Source: JAPUME01 sp027294185
Lineage (GTDB): Bacteria > Acidobacteriota > Terriglobia > UBA7540 > JAPUME01
Assembly (NCBI GenBank): GCA_963555835.3
Contig: CAUVWZ020000002.1
Coordinates: 1,364,001 to 1,428,000 of the forward strand
DNA length: 64,000 bases
Direction of reading: 5' to 3'
Under the pieces are notes generated by a model. It was given only the letters and a program-made list of their open reading frames with translations. It ran no database searches and was not told the origin of the DNA. Shown here one piece after another: positions 34,268-42,874 of the stretch; position 1 is the first letter of the stretch; each line of letters starts with the position of its first letter. The translations under genes were made by a program, and so were the position numbers.

Positions 34268-35440
34268 CTACTTCTTTTCGAGCTCCGACTTGAGGGCTTT
34301 GGTTACGCGCTCGATCACTTCCTCAGTAATTTCCGGCATCATCCGCAGCACGGTTCGCTCGACGACGGAACGAACCGTTTCGAGGTCAACTTTTTGAGGT
34401 CCCGGCGCCGGCTCGGCTGCCGCGGCTTTTTCAACGGGCTGGGACTCACCGGCCTCGGGCCCCGTCGGCCCCAGCCGAATATTGCCCTCGACCGCATCCT
34501 CGAGGGAAAACTTCTCCAGGCTGGTGGCCGAAATGGATGCGTCCTCGCCTCTCGGGGACGGAGCCTCCAGGGGGTTTTCGCTGACGGCGGGTTCCGGAGA
34601 TTTCCCCTCAGAAGTTTCGGTGGATGGCATGACGATAGTCTCATCCTGCAACACCGGGTCGGCTACCTCGATGGGGTTCATAAACAACACTGTTTTATCG
34701 AGATCCGAGGACGCAGCGTCCCCAGGTTCGGTGGATTCCTCGGCGGATTCGACCAGCTTCGGCTCCGAGCCCGCATCGGGAAAACCAAGAGATACTTCCC
34801 CGATGTCCACTTTTTCCTCATGCGAGGGCTCGGTCACAGCGGAAGGAGATGAAGCCTCGCCCGCCGGTTCCACCTCAACGGCAGCGGGTGGCTGCTCTGT
34901 GGGGAAATCCCCGATCGCCAGCGGCTCCTTCAGAGCCGAAAAATCCGGCTCGGGCAGCTTCTCCTCTACTTGAATCTCTTCGATCTCTTCTTCCGGCTCG
35001 GGTACACGAAGCGATTCGGAGGCAACCGAGGCTTCTGCCGGCTGCTCGGGCGGCGGCGGCGGCTCAATCCGGATCCTGGCCAGGTAGGTTTGGATCACGT
35101 CCTGCAAATCGCTGCCGGTGAAAGGTTTCTTGACAATGCCGTCGGAACGAACTCTTCTGCCCCGCATTTCGTCGTAGGGTTCCATGTCGCTTACAATCAG
35201 CAATACCACCGTCTTTCCATACTCCGGCGATTTCTTAATGTAGTCGCAGACTTCGTAGCCGTCTTTGCCCGGCATGGAAACATCGGCCAAAACGATGTGG
35301 GGATTAACAGTGGAAAGCTTCTTTATGGCGGCGATACCGTTCGCGACGGTAACTACTTCGATTCCTTCGCCCGCGAGTAGGCCGGCAGCTCTCTTTTGGA
35401 TAGCGGGGCTATCGTCTGCTACGAGGATTTTCCTGGCCAC
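34268..35440 (-). CDS. Response regulator with long acidic low-complexity linker
   Basis: 390 residues. A CheY-like receiver occupies residues 1-120: acidic pair in VADDSPAIQK, phosphoacceptor Asp in IVLADVSMPGKDGYE, Lys in VKKPFTGSDL. It is followed by about 230 residues rich in Glu, Pro, Ser and Ala, then a short amphipathic C-terminal helix with VERTVLRMMPEITEEVIERV. No DNA-binding or enzymatic output domain. Similar proteins in delta-proteobacteria and Acidobacteria are linked to motility or polarity and may act through the C-terminal helix as a protein-interaction motif; this is inference. Confidence 0.85.
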   Translation of the reverse strand: MARKILVADDSPAIQKRAAGLLAGEGIEVVTVANGIAAIKKLSTVNPHIVLADVSMPGKDGYEVCDYIKKSPEYGKTVVLLIVSDMEPYDEMRGRRVRSDGIVKKPFTGSDLQDVIQTYLARIRIEPPPPPEQPAEASVASESLRVPEPEEEIEEIQVEEKLPEPDFSALKEPLAIGDFPTEQPPAAVEVEPAGEASSPSAVTEPSHEEKVDIGEVSLGFPDAGSEPKLVESAEESTEPGDAASSDLDKTVLFMNPIEVADPVLQDETIVMPSTETSEGKSPEPAVSENPLEAPSPRGEDASISATSLEKFSLEDAVEGNIRLGPTGPEAGESQPVEKAAAAEPAPGPQKVDLETVRSVVERTVLRMMPEITEEVIERVTKALKSELEKK

Positions 35441-35722
35441 GTTTGTCTTTCCCGCCGGTTAAAGTAAGGAATCGTCTTGCTCATATCTTTCGAGGTCATA
35501 CCACCTTTCGACCGAACAAGTCAAGATTCAACGGGTCCGCACGCCACCGAAATGGCCCCTGAACACGGCGCACCGGTTAAAGGGGAGGCGCAATCGATTC
35601 TTGAATCTCAAACGGTTTCATCGTCCAATTTGCCGGGATGGGTGAGAAGAAAATGGTGTAAAATTACGCCTTCGTAAGCCGGCATCAACGATAGCCCTGA
35701 GCGGTGGAAAGGATTGCCTTGT
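35441..35722. other. Intergenic region, no gene seen
   Basis: Upstream region of the response regulator and leader of tRNA-Pro. No reading frame or repeat recognised. Confidence 0.4.
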
Positions 35723-35799
35723 CGGGACGTAGCGCAGCCTGGTAGCGCGCACGCTTGGGGTGCGTGAGGTCGGCGGTTCGAATCCGCCCGTCCCGACCA
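35723..35799 (+). tRNA. tRNA-Pro (anticodon GGG)
   Basis: Folds fully: acceptor CGGGACG / CGTCCCG, D-arm GCGC-AGCCTGGTA-GCGC, anticodon stem CACGC/GCGTG with loop TTGGGGT (anticodon GGG), T-arm GGCGG TTCGAAT CCGCC. CCA is encoded. Confidence 0.96.
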
Positions 35800-36046
35800 T
35801 TCCCCGCCAATCCGATGACCCCCACCATCGAACTTCTTCCCTTCCCATCCCGAGACCGGCGCGAAACTCTCCCTTCCCTCCTCCCTTAGGAAGCTTGCAG
35901 GGGACCCAACATAAAGGGTTGGCTGAAGGTGCCGATTCTATTGAAAGGGGACCAGAGCGGACTTTCGCTCGATTCGAGCCGTAAAACTGCGCATTAAACA
36001 TGGCTCCCCGGCCGGGCTTCCGGTGAGACAGTCCAAATGGGGATGA

Positions 36047-36406
36047 TTGCAATTGCCACCGAATAAGTCAGCCTACAAAAAAAAGAAATCGGAGAGGGAC
36101 CGCCTCTTTAACCGGCATCTTCTCAAGAAGAGGCCGGATGCCGGCTTCATATCCGGAAATCACCGTATTCCGGGAGAAATCCATGAGATCAGCCAGTCGG
36201 GTATGCTCTTCCTGACCCGCAAAACCCTGGCAGTCGGCAGCGTGGGGAAGGTCGGCGTGCAGATGCCGAACTGGTTTTTCCGGGCCAACGCCGTCGTCCG
36301 CTGCGTCGTTGCCGGAAAAGCATTCGGCCTGGAGTTCCTCAATATGAGTTCTATCGATCGACAGATGCTGAGAAATTATTGCGGCAGACTCGGCAAAGAC
36401 AGCTAA
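36047..36406 (+). CDS. PilZ-domain protein (probable c-di-GMP receptor)
   Basis: About 119 residues; the only in-frame starts near the 5' end are TTG (36047 or 36053). The sequence ERDRLFNRHLLKKRP, then GEIHEISQSGMLFLTRKTL with the N/S-x-S-x-x-G core, and VRCVVAGKAFGLEFLNMS fit a PilZ barrel. The basic N-terminal stretch (KKKKSERDR) could provide the RxxxR half of the ligand motif, though spacing is not ideal. It may act with the diguanylate cyclase at 56.3 kb or PilT; this is speculative. Confidence 0.7.
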   Translation: MQLPPNKSAYKKKKSERDRLFNRHLLKKRPDAGFISGNHRIPGEIHEISQSGMLFLTRKTLAVGSVGKVGVQMPNWFFRANAVVRCVVAGKAFGLEFLNMSSIDRQMLRNYCGRLGKDS

Positions 36407-36489
36407 AGCTCACCCAAAAACTCCTCCATCTCTACCTCGCCGTAACCCTACTGAACTCAACGCATTCGAATCAACTATCGTCTGGTGCT

Positions 36490-36640
36490 CAAGCTCTCGT
36501 TTGTGGGGCCCCCGGCGAAGCAGCGGCGGGTTGCTCCCGCCAGCTAAGGTGGCAGCGTAAAGCCGCCTCTACTCCGGGAAGTAGAGGGTCCCCGGGCAAC
36601 CCGGTCACTCCGGGAAGTTCATGCGGCGCGGAACGGCTTG
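36490..36640. repeat. REP-like palindromic repeat cluster, copy D
   Basis: Contains AGCGGCGGGTTGCTCCCGCC, then AGCTAAGGTGGCAGCG and TAAAGCCGCCTCTACTCCGG, and finally CTCCGGGAAGTTCATGCGGC. These blocks recur at 39.5 and 40.1 kb. Each block is a short stem-loop (GGCGG/CCGCC). No gene. Confidence 0.75.
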
Positions 36641-36849
36641 GACATTGGCCCGAAATCTTGATAGATTGACAAGGTTGGGGGACTGCCAACCTAACTTGGA
36701 ACACATGGAGCGGGGGCCGTTGGGACCCTCGGGGAGAAAAACCATGCCCGGAGGGCTCGACTGGAGGCAACCGCGTGTATAATCGCAAAAGCCGGAGGGT
36801 CAAAAAACTAATTCCGGCTAAGCAAACGATAGTTCAAGGAGGATCTCAA

Positions 36850-38346
36850 ATGCGAGCAACATACGCGACAAAGTGTTCCCCCACAGTCGAAGCGTTTCTC
36901 GGGGAAAGCCCGCTGTCTCTGTTTATCGGAGGTCAGTGGCTCTCCTCGAAGGGTAAGAAAACTTTCCAGACCCTCGATCCCGGTTCTGGAGCCACATTGG
37001 CGGAGGTTCATGACGCCCAAGCCGAGGACGTAGACGCTGCGGTACAGGCGGCCCGGCAAGCTTTTGTAGGGTCCCAATGGGCTCAAATGGATGCCCGTAA
37101 GCGGGGTGAATACTTGCACCGGCTGGCAGATCTCGTAGAGGCCCACAAAGAAACTCTGACGGAGATCGAAGCACTCGATGTGGGTAAGCCTCGACCTCAA
37201 GCCCAATGGGATATCGAGAATTTTTCGGCGACGCTGCGCTATTACACCGAGCTCGCCCTGCATGTCTCCTATAGAGAGCCCATCCCGGTGCCTCACCACG
37301 AGGCACGAACGGTGCGCCATCCTTTCGGAGTGTGCGGCTTTATCTTCCCATGGAATTTCCCCTTTTTGTTGGCTGGCTGGGGTATCTCGCCAGCGCTTGC
37401 GGCCGGAAACACGATCGTGATCAAGCCTGCCGAAGATACACCGCTTTCCACTCTTTATCTGACGCGGCTGGTTAAGGAAGCGGGCATACCGGATGGGGTG
37501 GTCAACGTGATTCCCGGATTGGGCGAGACCACCGGTGCAGCATTGGCGCGGCACCCTGGTTTGAACCGGATGTCATTTACCGGCTCCCCGGAAGTGGGCC
37601 GCATAGTCGCAGAGGCCTGTGGGCGCAACCTCGTGCCGGTAAAACTGGAACTCGGCGGCAAGGGAGCCGCTGTTATTTTCGACGACGTCGATATCGAATC
37701 CACAGTCGACAAACTTGTTGGTGCCGTGACACTCAACACAGGGCAGGTTTGCTGCACGGCCTCGCGATGGTTGGTGCAAGAAAGTGTATATGACCAGTTC
37801 GTCCAGTGCTCGATCGACCGCATGAAAAAAGTGCATATCGGCTATTGGAATGACCCGAGCACCGAAATGGGTCCCGCCGTCAGCAGCAAACAGATGGATC
37901 GTATATTGGGGTATCTTGAAAAAGGCCGCAAGGAGGGCGCCGAGGTCTTGCTGGAAGGTGGCAAAACAGAAGTTCCGGGCAAAAAAGAGGGGTTCTACAT
38001 TAAGCCCGCTATGCTGGCTGGGTCTGCTGAGAATGTGGCTGCTCGCGAAGAGATTTTCGGACCGGTACCCTTCCTGCTGAAATTCGGAAGTGAAGATGAG
38101 GCGTTCGACGTAGTTAACCGCTCGCCGTACGGACTCGCCAATAGCGTTTGGTCAAAAGATCTGGAACGGGCCAATCGCATGGCCGAACGCCTTGTTGCAG
38201 GGAATAGTTGGATCAACGCGCACAATGTTTTCGTACATGGGGTTCCCTATGCCGGCGTTAACCTCAGCGGTATGGGTGGAGGTGTACTGGGTCCACAGAC
38301 TTTTTTGGACTACCTACGTGAGCAGTCGGTCGTCCGACCCCTGTAG
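36850..38346 (+). CDS. NAD(P)-dependent aldehyde dehydrogenase
   Basis: 498 residues. The conserved Asn lies in FIFPWNFPFLLAGWG, the cofactor Lys and Glu in VIKPAEDTPLS, the GxxxxG loop in FTGSPEVGR, the catalytic Glu in VKLELGGKG, the nucleophilic Cys in NTGQVCCTASR, and EIFGPVPF near the C-terminus. Start ATG 36850 follows AAGGAGGA (36837-36844). Oxidises an aldehyde to the acid; similarity is to betaine/retinal-type enzymes and the substrate is not assignable. The gene is followed by a stretch of gene debris. Confidence 0.93.
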   Translation: MRATYATKCSPTVEAFLGESPLSLFIGGQWLSSKGKKTFQTLDPGSGATLAEVHDAQAEDVDAAVQAARQAFVGSQWAQMDARKRGEYLHRLADLVEAHKETLTEIEALDVGKPRPQAQWDIENFSATLRYYTELALHVSYREPIPVPHHEARTVRHPFGVCGFIFPWNFPFLLAGWGISPALAAGNTIVIKPAEDTPLSTLYLTRLVKEAGIPDGVVNVIPGLGETTGAALARHPGLNRMSFTGSPEVGRIVAEACGRNLVPVKLELGGKGAAVIFDDVDIESTVDKLVGAVTLNTGQVCCTASRWLVQESVYDQFVQCSIDRMKKVHIGYWNDPSTEMGPAVSSKQMDRILGYLEKGRKEGAEVLLEGGKTEVPGKKEGFYIKPAMLAGSAENVAAREEIFGPVPFLLKFGSEDEAFDVVNRSPYGLANSVWSKDLERANRMAERLVAGNSWINAHNVFVHGVPYAGVNLSGMGGGVLGPQTFLDYLREQSVVRPL

Positions 38347-38445
38347 AACCATCAAGCGTACGATGAGGAGAGCTATCTCCACGGGTGAGTAATCCAGAAT
38401 GGCATAGTGCGAGACGATCCCCTTCACGCACCCTTACGCCGGACC

Positions 38446-38525
38446 GGCTTACAATTCCCACGCGGGCCGCTCTTCTGACGGGCCGCCACTACCAGCGCAC
38501 CGGGACATTCGAAGCCCATATGGGT
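38446..38525 (+). pseudogene. Sulfatase fragment
   Basis: About 26 codons read LTIPTRAALLTGRHYQRTGT, the active-site block of arylsulfatases (C-x-P-x-R-x-x-x-L-T-G-R). The position of the catalytic Cys is occupied by Thr. No further sulfatase sequence on either side. Confidence 0.6.
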
Positions 38526-38625
38526 AACGCGATATATTGCGCTCCAAGGGGAGCGTCGTGGGTGAGGTATTTCAGGTCAGTTTTTATATCGTTATAACGC
38601 AGAAGTGGATTGACACAAAAGAGTC

Positions 38626-38669
38626 CTCATAAGCGCAGCGTTGCAGGTTCGATCCCTGCCGGGCGGCCA
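38626..38669 (+). pseudogene. tRNA-Met-like (CAT) 3' half, probable attachment-site scar
   Basis: Anticodon loop CTCATAA (anticodon CAT), then GCGCA, a variable loop, T-arm GCAGG TTCGATC CCTGC, acceptor 3' strand GGCGGCC and discriminator A. The 5' half is missing; the bases upstream do not form the opposing stem or a D-arm. CCA is not encoded. It is the second 3' tRNA half in the window and, like the tRNA-Lys fragment, lies in a gene graveyard. CAT could also be an Ile2 tRNA. Confidence 0.7.
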
Positions 38670-38728
38670 TTCCACCTATTCTTCTCACCCTGCGTGCTGT
38701 CGGGCACTTGAGCTTGGCCGCCAGACAG

Positions 38729-38935
38729 TCACCCTCGCGATTCGTTTTCCAACCGCGCATTGTTTGCCCGAGGGTCGGTCAAGTGCTGTTCGACGAGTTT
38801 GCCGAATCCCAATCGCTCGTCCAACTCCCGCACCAGAATCAGTCCACCGTTGGAAGTCACCCGCGATCCTTGAAATGCGACCCGCAGAAACCGGTTGAAT
38901 GACATCTGAAACGGCTGTTTTTGGTTCTCACCCAA
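38729..38935 (-). pseudogene. IS1380-family transposase, N-terminal remnant
   Basis: Reads QPFQMSFNRFLRVAFQGSRV followed by TSNGGLILVRELDERLGFG and EQHLTDPRA, the first about 55 residues of IS1380-type transposases, then diverges. No DDE catalytic core is left. Confidence 0.85.
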
Positions 38936-38952
38936 GGGAACGTGGTTTTAAG

Positions 38953-39320
38953 CTATTCGGGGGGCAAGATCAGTTCCGTAAAATAGCTTTCCAGATTTTG
39001 GGATTCGATCCCACAAACAGTCTCAAAGAATTGCCTCAATGCTCTACCAGCATCTCTGTTGATGCTCAACCGCTCGTTGTTCGCATGGCTGGTGTCCCTG
39101 TTTTGTTCGTCGGTACACTCCCGCTCAAGTTGGAGAGTTAGCGTCCCTTGGGTGAGATCGCCCGAAAGTTGTTCCACGAAATGCTTAGGCCTGGCGGGTT
39201 GATTAAGACCCTGTTTCCAGTATCCGGGAAGTCGATGATTACGGGGTCCTTTGGTGTGCCTTCAGAGAACGAAATCGAGTAGGCTAATCCGAGTTGAAAT
39301 GTGACCTCCAAGTTGCCCAT
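38953..39320 (-). pseudogene. Unknown gene broken by one frameshift
   Basis: ATG 39320 follows GAGGAAGGT and begins MGNLEVTFQLGLAYSISFSE, continuing to VLINPP. The next part of the same protein appears in another frame from RPKHFVEQLSGDLTQGTLTL to ESYFTELILPPE, stopping at 38953. A single-base indel near 39190 would join both into about 120 residues. I do not recognise the family. Confidence 0.5.
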
Positions 39321-39403
39321 AAGGCACCTTCCTCATTTGAGTTAATCTGCGGGCTAGTATATCCGCATCAGGGCAGCCTCGGTAGGCTGGGAACCCAGAT
39401 CCC

Positions 39404-39640
39404 AAAAACATATGTTTCTGGGCCACCTGATTCCCGGACTTCCGGGTGAATGGATTCAGTCGGATAGGAAGGGCCTTGCAGGAGGGTTTTTGGGCCAGGG
39501 TCTCACTCCGGAAAGTTCATCCGCCGCAGGAGGTCCCGGAAGCGGGGGTCGATGTAGCGGCAGGTTTATCCCGCCAGCTAAGGTGGCGGCGTAAAGCCGC
39601 CTCTACTCCGGAAAGTTCATACGGCGGTGGAAGGAATTGG
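39404..39640 (+). repeat. Dispersed repeat, copy B, with REP-like palindromes
   Basis: 39404-39550 matches copy A at 10797-10949. It continues with GTAGCGGCAGGTTTATCCC, then GCCAGCTAAGGTGGCGGCG and TAAAGCCGCCTCTAC, two adjacent stem-loops shared with copies C and D. Confidence 0.8.
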
Positions 39641-39679
39641 GGGCGGGAGCAACAGAGAAATCAGGGAGTTACTTGATGC

Positions 39680-39970
39680 CTACTTCCAACCTCTTAGTTC
39701 GTAATACTTTTCCCTTGGCTCTGCACTCAGCACACGAATCCCATGCTTCTTGCACCACCAGATATGAAAGCTAAGTCCAAGGAGAGGCAAACCGATAGCC
39801 CACACCAGCGCCCAGGAACGTCCGGCAGTCCAAGACAGGACAGCCGTCATTCCGAAAAATATGCCTATCTTGAGTAGCCTTCTCCACAGAGGGGTCTTTT
39901 CCTCAAACTGGCCAAAAATGGTGCTGCCAATTGCGCTTAGTAAGGCAGCTATGAACATTTCAAACCACAT
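39680..39970 (-). CDS. Small membrane protein, paralogue of the cassette gene at 15.2 kb
   Basis: 96 residues from the internal ATG at 39970 (an upstream ATG at 40027 adds 19 hydrophilic residues). There are about three hydrophobic segments, then the C-terminal motif WWCKKHGIRVLSAEPREKYY and ELRGWK, closely matching the protein at 15166-15468 (WC-KHGI, YYELRGW). EEKTPLWRRLLK corresponds to VETPRWRKVLK there. No attC site is recognisable nearby; the gene is boxed in by repeats B and C. Function unknown. Confidence 0.7.
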   Translation of the reverse strand: MWFEMFIAALLSAIGSTIFGQFEEKTPLWRRLLKIGIFFGMTAVLSWTAGRSWALVWAIGLPLLGLSFHIWWCKKHGIRVLSAEPREKYYELRGWK

Positions 39971-40095
39971 TTCTGTCTGACCGTACGACCAGTTCTTGAG
40001 CCTGGGAGAATATACGTGCGCTGCCACTTAGCAGTTGATATGCGAGACCCCGCCATTCTGCGCCCCACCCGCAGGTAAGTCAACGCGAAGGACCT

Positions 40096-40199
40096 ATTCC
40101 GGAAAATTCATCCGCCGCAGGAGGTCCCGGAAGCGGGGGTCGAAGTAGCGGCGGGTTTATCCCGCCAGCTAAGGTGGCGGCGTAAAGCCGCCTCTACCT
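40096..40199 (+). repeat. Dispersed repeat, copy C
   Basis: Begins TTCCGGAAAATTCATCCGCC and continues GCAGGAGGTCCCGGAAGC, then GTAGCGGCGGGTTTATCCCG and the GGTGGCGGCGTAAAGCCGCC stem-loop. Nearly identical to the second half of copy B. Confidence 0.85.
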
Positions 40200-40258
40200 A
40201 CGTGGTAGGAAGCGTAGAGTTCTAGGCTGCCACAGAAACCAGGCACCTGTCCTGCCTG

Positions 40259-41809
40259 CTAGAGCGGGATGTTTCCGTGCTTTTTGGGGGGATTGGTGTC
40301 TCGCTTGCTTTCAAGCATTCGGAGGGCGTTGATCAGGCGGGGCCGGGTCTCGCGCGGCTCAATGACGGCATCGACATAACCACGCTCGGCGGCGATGTAG
40401 GGATTGGCAAAGCGGCGGCGGAATTCCTCCACTTTCTCGGCCCGCAGAGCCTCAGGCTCGGCGGCCTTCTCAAACTCACGCCGATTGAGGATATTTACGG
40501 CGCCCTCGGGCCCCATGACGGCGATTTCTGCGGTCGGGTAGGCGTAATTGATGTCGGTTCGAATATGCTTGGAGGCCATTACGCAGTAAGCCCCTCCGTA
40601 GGCCTTGCGTGTAATGACGGTAATCTTCGGCACCGTGGCCTCGGCAAAGGCGTAGAGCAGCTTGGCCCCGTGGCGGATGATTCCGCCGAACTCCTGCTCG
40701 GTCCCCGGCAGAAAACCGGGCACATCCTCGAAGGTAATCAGCGGAATGTTGAAGGCGTCACAGAAGCGCACGAACCGCGCCCCCTTCACCGAAGCATTGA
40801 TGTCGAGGCATCCCGCCAGCACCGCCGGCTGGTTGGCGACCATGCCCACGCTCTGCCCCCCGAGGCGCGCAAAGCCGACGATCAGGTTCCGGGCAAAGTG
40901 CTCGTGCACTTCCAGAAAGATGCCGTCGTCGACGACGCGGCGGATGATGTCCTTCATGTCGTAGGGTTGGTCGGATTCGGCAGGCACCAGTCCGTCCAGA
41001 GCCTCATCAGTCCGGTCGATGGGGTCGGAGCATTCCCTGCGGGGAGCATCCTCCTGATTGTTCTGGGGAAGGAACGAGAGCAGCTCGCGGATGAGGGCGA
41101 GACATTCGGCGTCGTCGGGCGCCATGAAGTGAGCCACCCCGCTCGTGGTGTTGTGCGTGCGCGGCCCGCCCAGCTGCTCCTTGGTAACTTCCTCGTGCAT
41201 GACTGTTTTGAGGACGTCGGGTCCGGTCACGAACATGTAACTCGAATTCTCGACCATCACCACGAAGTCGGTGATGGCGGGGGAGTAAACCGCCCCGCCT
41301 GCGCAGGGTCCCATGATGGCTGAAATTTGCGGAATCACGCCTGAGGCCAGCGTGTTCCGCAAGAACAGATCGGCATAGCCGCCCAGCGAAGCCACGCCCT
41401 CCTGAATCCGCGCTCCGCCGGAATCGTTCAGGCCGATAACCGGCGCGCCCACCTTCATGGCCAAATCCATGATCTTGCAGATCTTCGAGGCGTTCACCTC
41501 GCTCAGCGAACCGCCGAAAACGGTGAAATCCTGAGCGAAGGCAAAGGCCGTACGGCCGTTGATTCGCCCATGACCGGCCACCACGCCGTCGCCCGGCACG
41601 CGTTGCGTGTCCATGCCGAAGTCCCGGCAGCGGTGCTCGACGAGTTTGTCGGTCTCTTCGAAGGTGCCTTCATCAAAAAGCAGGTTCACGCGCTCCCGCG
41701 CCGAGAGCTTCCCCTCCTTGCGCCGGCGCTCGAGACGTTCCTCCCCGCCACCCTGTTCGGCGGCGGCACCGCGCCGCCTGAGTTCGTCCAATTTCTCCTG
41801 GAAAGTCAT
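40259..41809 (-). CDS. Acyl-CoA carboxylase, carboxyltransferase subunit (PccB/MmdA type)
   Basis: 516 residues with a starting region LERRRKEGKLSARERVNLLF, the two oxyanion-hole regions GLNDSGGARIQEGVASLGGY and FEDVPGFLPGTEQEFGGIIR, and KAYGGAYCVMASKHIRTD. Transfers the carboxyl group from biotin to propionyl-CoA or methylmalonyl-CoA. The biotin carboxylase and carrier are not in the window. It is downstream of the transaldolase gene on the same strand, with about 60 bp between them. Confidence 0.92.
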   Translation of the reverse strand: MTFQEKLDELRRRGAAAEQGGGEERLERRRKEGKLSARERVNLLFDEGTFEETDKLVEHRCRDFGMDTQRVPGDGVVAGHGRINGRTAFAFAQDFTVFGGSLSEVNASKICKIMDLAMKVGAPVIGLNDSGGARIQEGVASLGGYADLFLRNTLASGVIPQISAIMGPCAGGAVYSPAITDFVVMVENSSYMFVTGPDVLKTVMHEEVTKEQLGGPRTHNTTSGVAHFMAPDDAECLALIRELLSFLPQNNQEDAPRRECSDPIDRTDEALDGLVPAESDQPYDMKDIIRRVVDDGIFLEVHEHFARNLIVGFARLGGQSVGMVANQPAVLAGCLDINASVKGARFVRFCDAFNIPLITFEDVPGFLPGTEQEFGGIIRHGAKLLYAFAEATVPKITVITRKAYGGAYCVMASKHIRTDINYAYPTAEIAVMGPEGAVNILNRREFEKAAEPEALRAEKVEEFRRRFANPYIAAERGYVDAVIEPRETRPRLINALRMLESKRDTNPPKKHGNIPL

Positions 41810-41869
41810 GTAAGTTTTTGTGGGTTCGGGACAAGAGTAGTCCCGGACGACGCCTGGTCCCGCGGAGGG

Positions 41870-42550
41870 CTACCGGGGTGCGGTCACCGCCTCTTCAGTC
41901 TCCTGCATGGCCCGGACCTTTTCCCAATCCTTCAGGAAATTTGCCAATCCCCGGTCGGTCAGAGGATGCTTGAAGAGCTGGTCGAGAACCTTCGAGGGCA
42001 GAGTGGCGATGTGGGCTCCCGCCTTGGCCGCCTCGACCACATGCAGGGGATGGCGCAGGGAAGCCGCCAGCAGTTGCGTCTTGAAAGAGTAGTTGCGGTA
42101 GATGAGGGTGATGTCGCGAATCAGATCCATACCCACGTGGCTGATGTCGTCCAGCCGCCCCAGGAATGGGCTGATGAAGCTCGCTCCCGCCTTGGCCGCA
42201 AGAAGCGCTTGCGGGGCGGAAAAGCAGAGCGTCACGTTGGTGCGGATGCCTTCTTCCCCCAGCCGCTTGACGGCCTTCATCCCGTCGCGAAGCATGGGAA
42301 TCTTCACCACCACGTTCGGATGGAGACGGGCGAGCTCCCGTCCTTCCCGGCACATTTCCTCCGTGTCGGTTGCCACCACCTCGGCGCTCACCGGGCCATT
42401 GACGATCTGGCAGATTTCGACGATCCGCTTCTTGAGATTCGCCTGCTCCTTGGCAATCAACGTCGGGTTCGTCGTCACCCCGTCCAAGATTCCGAGGCTC
42501 GCCGCCTCGCGAATCTCCTCTAAGTTCGCCGTATCAAGAAAAAATTTCAC
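41870..42550 (-). CDS. Transaldolase / fructose-6-phosphate aldolase family
   Basis: 226 residues, the short TalC/FSA/TalB-like subtype: MKFFLDTANLEEIREAASLG, ILDGVTTNPTLIAKE, VVVKIPM with the Schiff-base Lys, FSAPQALLAAKAGASFISPF and PLTDRGLANFLKDWEK. Transaldolase in the pentose phosphate pathway or FSA activity; the two cannot be told apart here. Confidence 0.93.
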   Translation of the reverse strand: MKFFLDTANLEEIREAASLGILDGVTTNPTLIAKEQANLKKRIVEICQIVNGPVSAEVVATDTEEMCREGRELARLHPNVVVKIPMLRDGMKAVKRLGEEGIRTNVTLCFSAPQALLAAKAGASFISPFLGRLDDISHVGMDLIRDITLIYRNYSFKTQLLAASLRHPLHVVEAAKAGAHIATLPSKVLDQLFKHPLTDRGLANFLKDWEKVRAMQETEEAVTAPR

Positions 42551-42599
42551 ATCACACCTCTTCGCTTAGGACTTCCAGCAATTATAGATTATAGCACTT

Positions 42600-42870
42600 T
42601 GTTTTCGGTGAACTGCATCTCGTCAGCCAACGGCTTTCGCCGTGCCGCATAGAGTAGCCGCCGGTGGTTGGCGCAGACCTTTTCAGGTCTGCGAATCTAT
42701 GTCTTCGTCTTCATCCGCCCGCAGACCCCCAGGGTCTGCGCCAGCCGGTCTCCTCTCATTCGGCAATCCACACACATTTCGTCAGGGCATGGCTTCAGCC
42801 GTGCCGAGCCGGACAACCGGAAACGATACTTCCTTGCGCCTTCAGGCGCTGAGGGAACACCATCCGCGAC
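42600..42870. repeat. Acidobacteria-type REP palindromes
   Basis: Two kinds of inverted repeat. TCGTCAGCCAACGGCTTTCG (42617-42636) and TCGTCAGGGCATGGCTTCAG (42779-42798), each followed by CCGTGCCG, are copies of one unit with a GGCTT-GCC type stem. GGCGCAGACCTTTTCAGGTC (42673-42692) and CGCAGACCCCCAGGGTCTGC (42720-42739) are stem-loops of a second unit. No gene. Confidence 0.75.
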
Positions 42871-42874
42871 GAAA

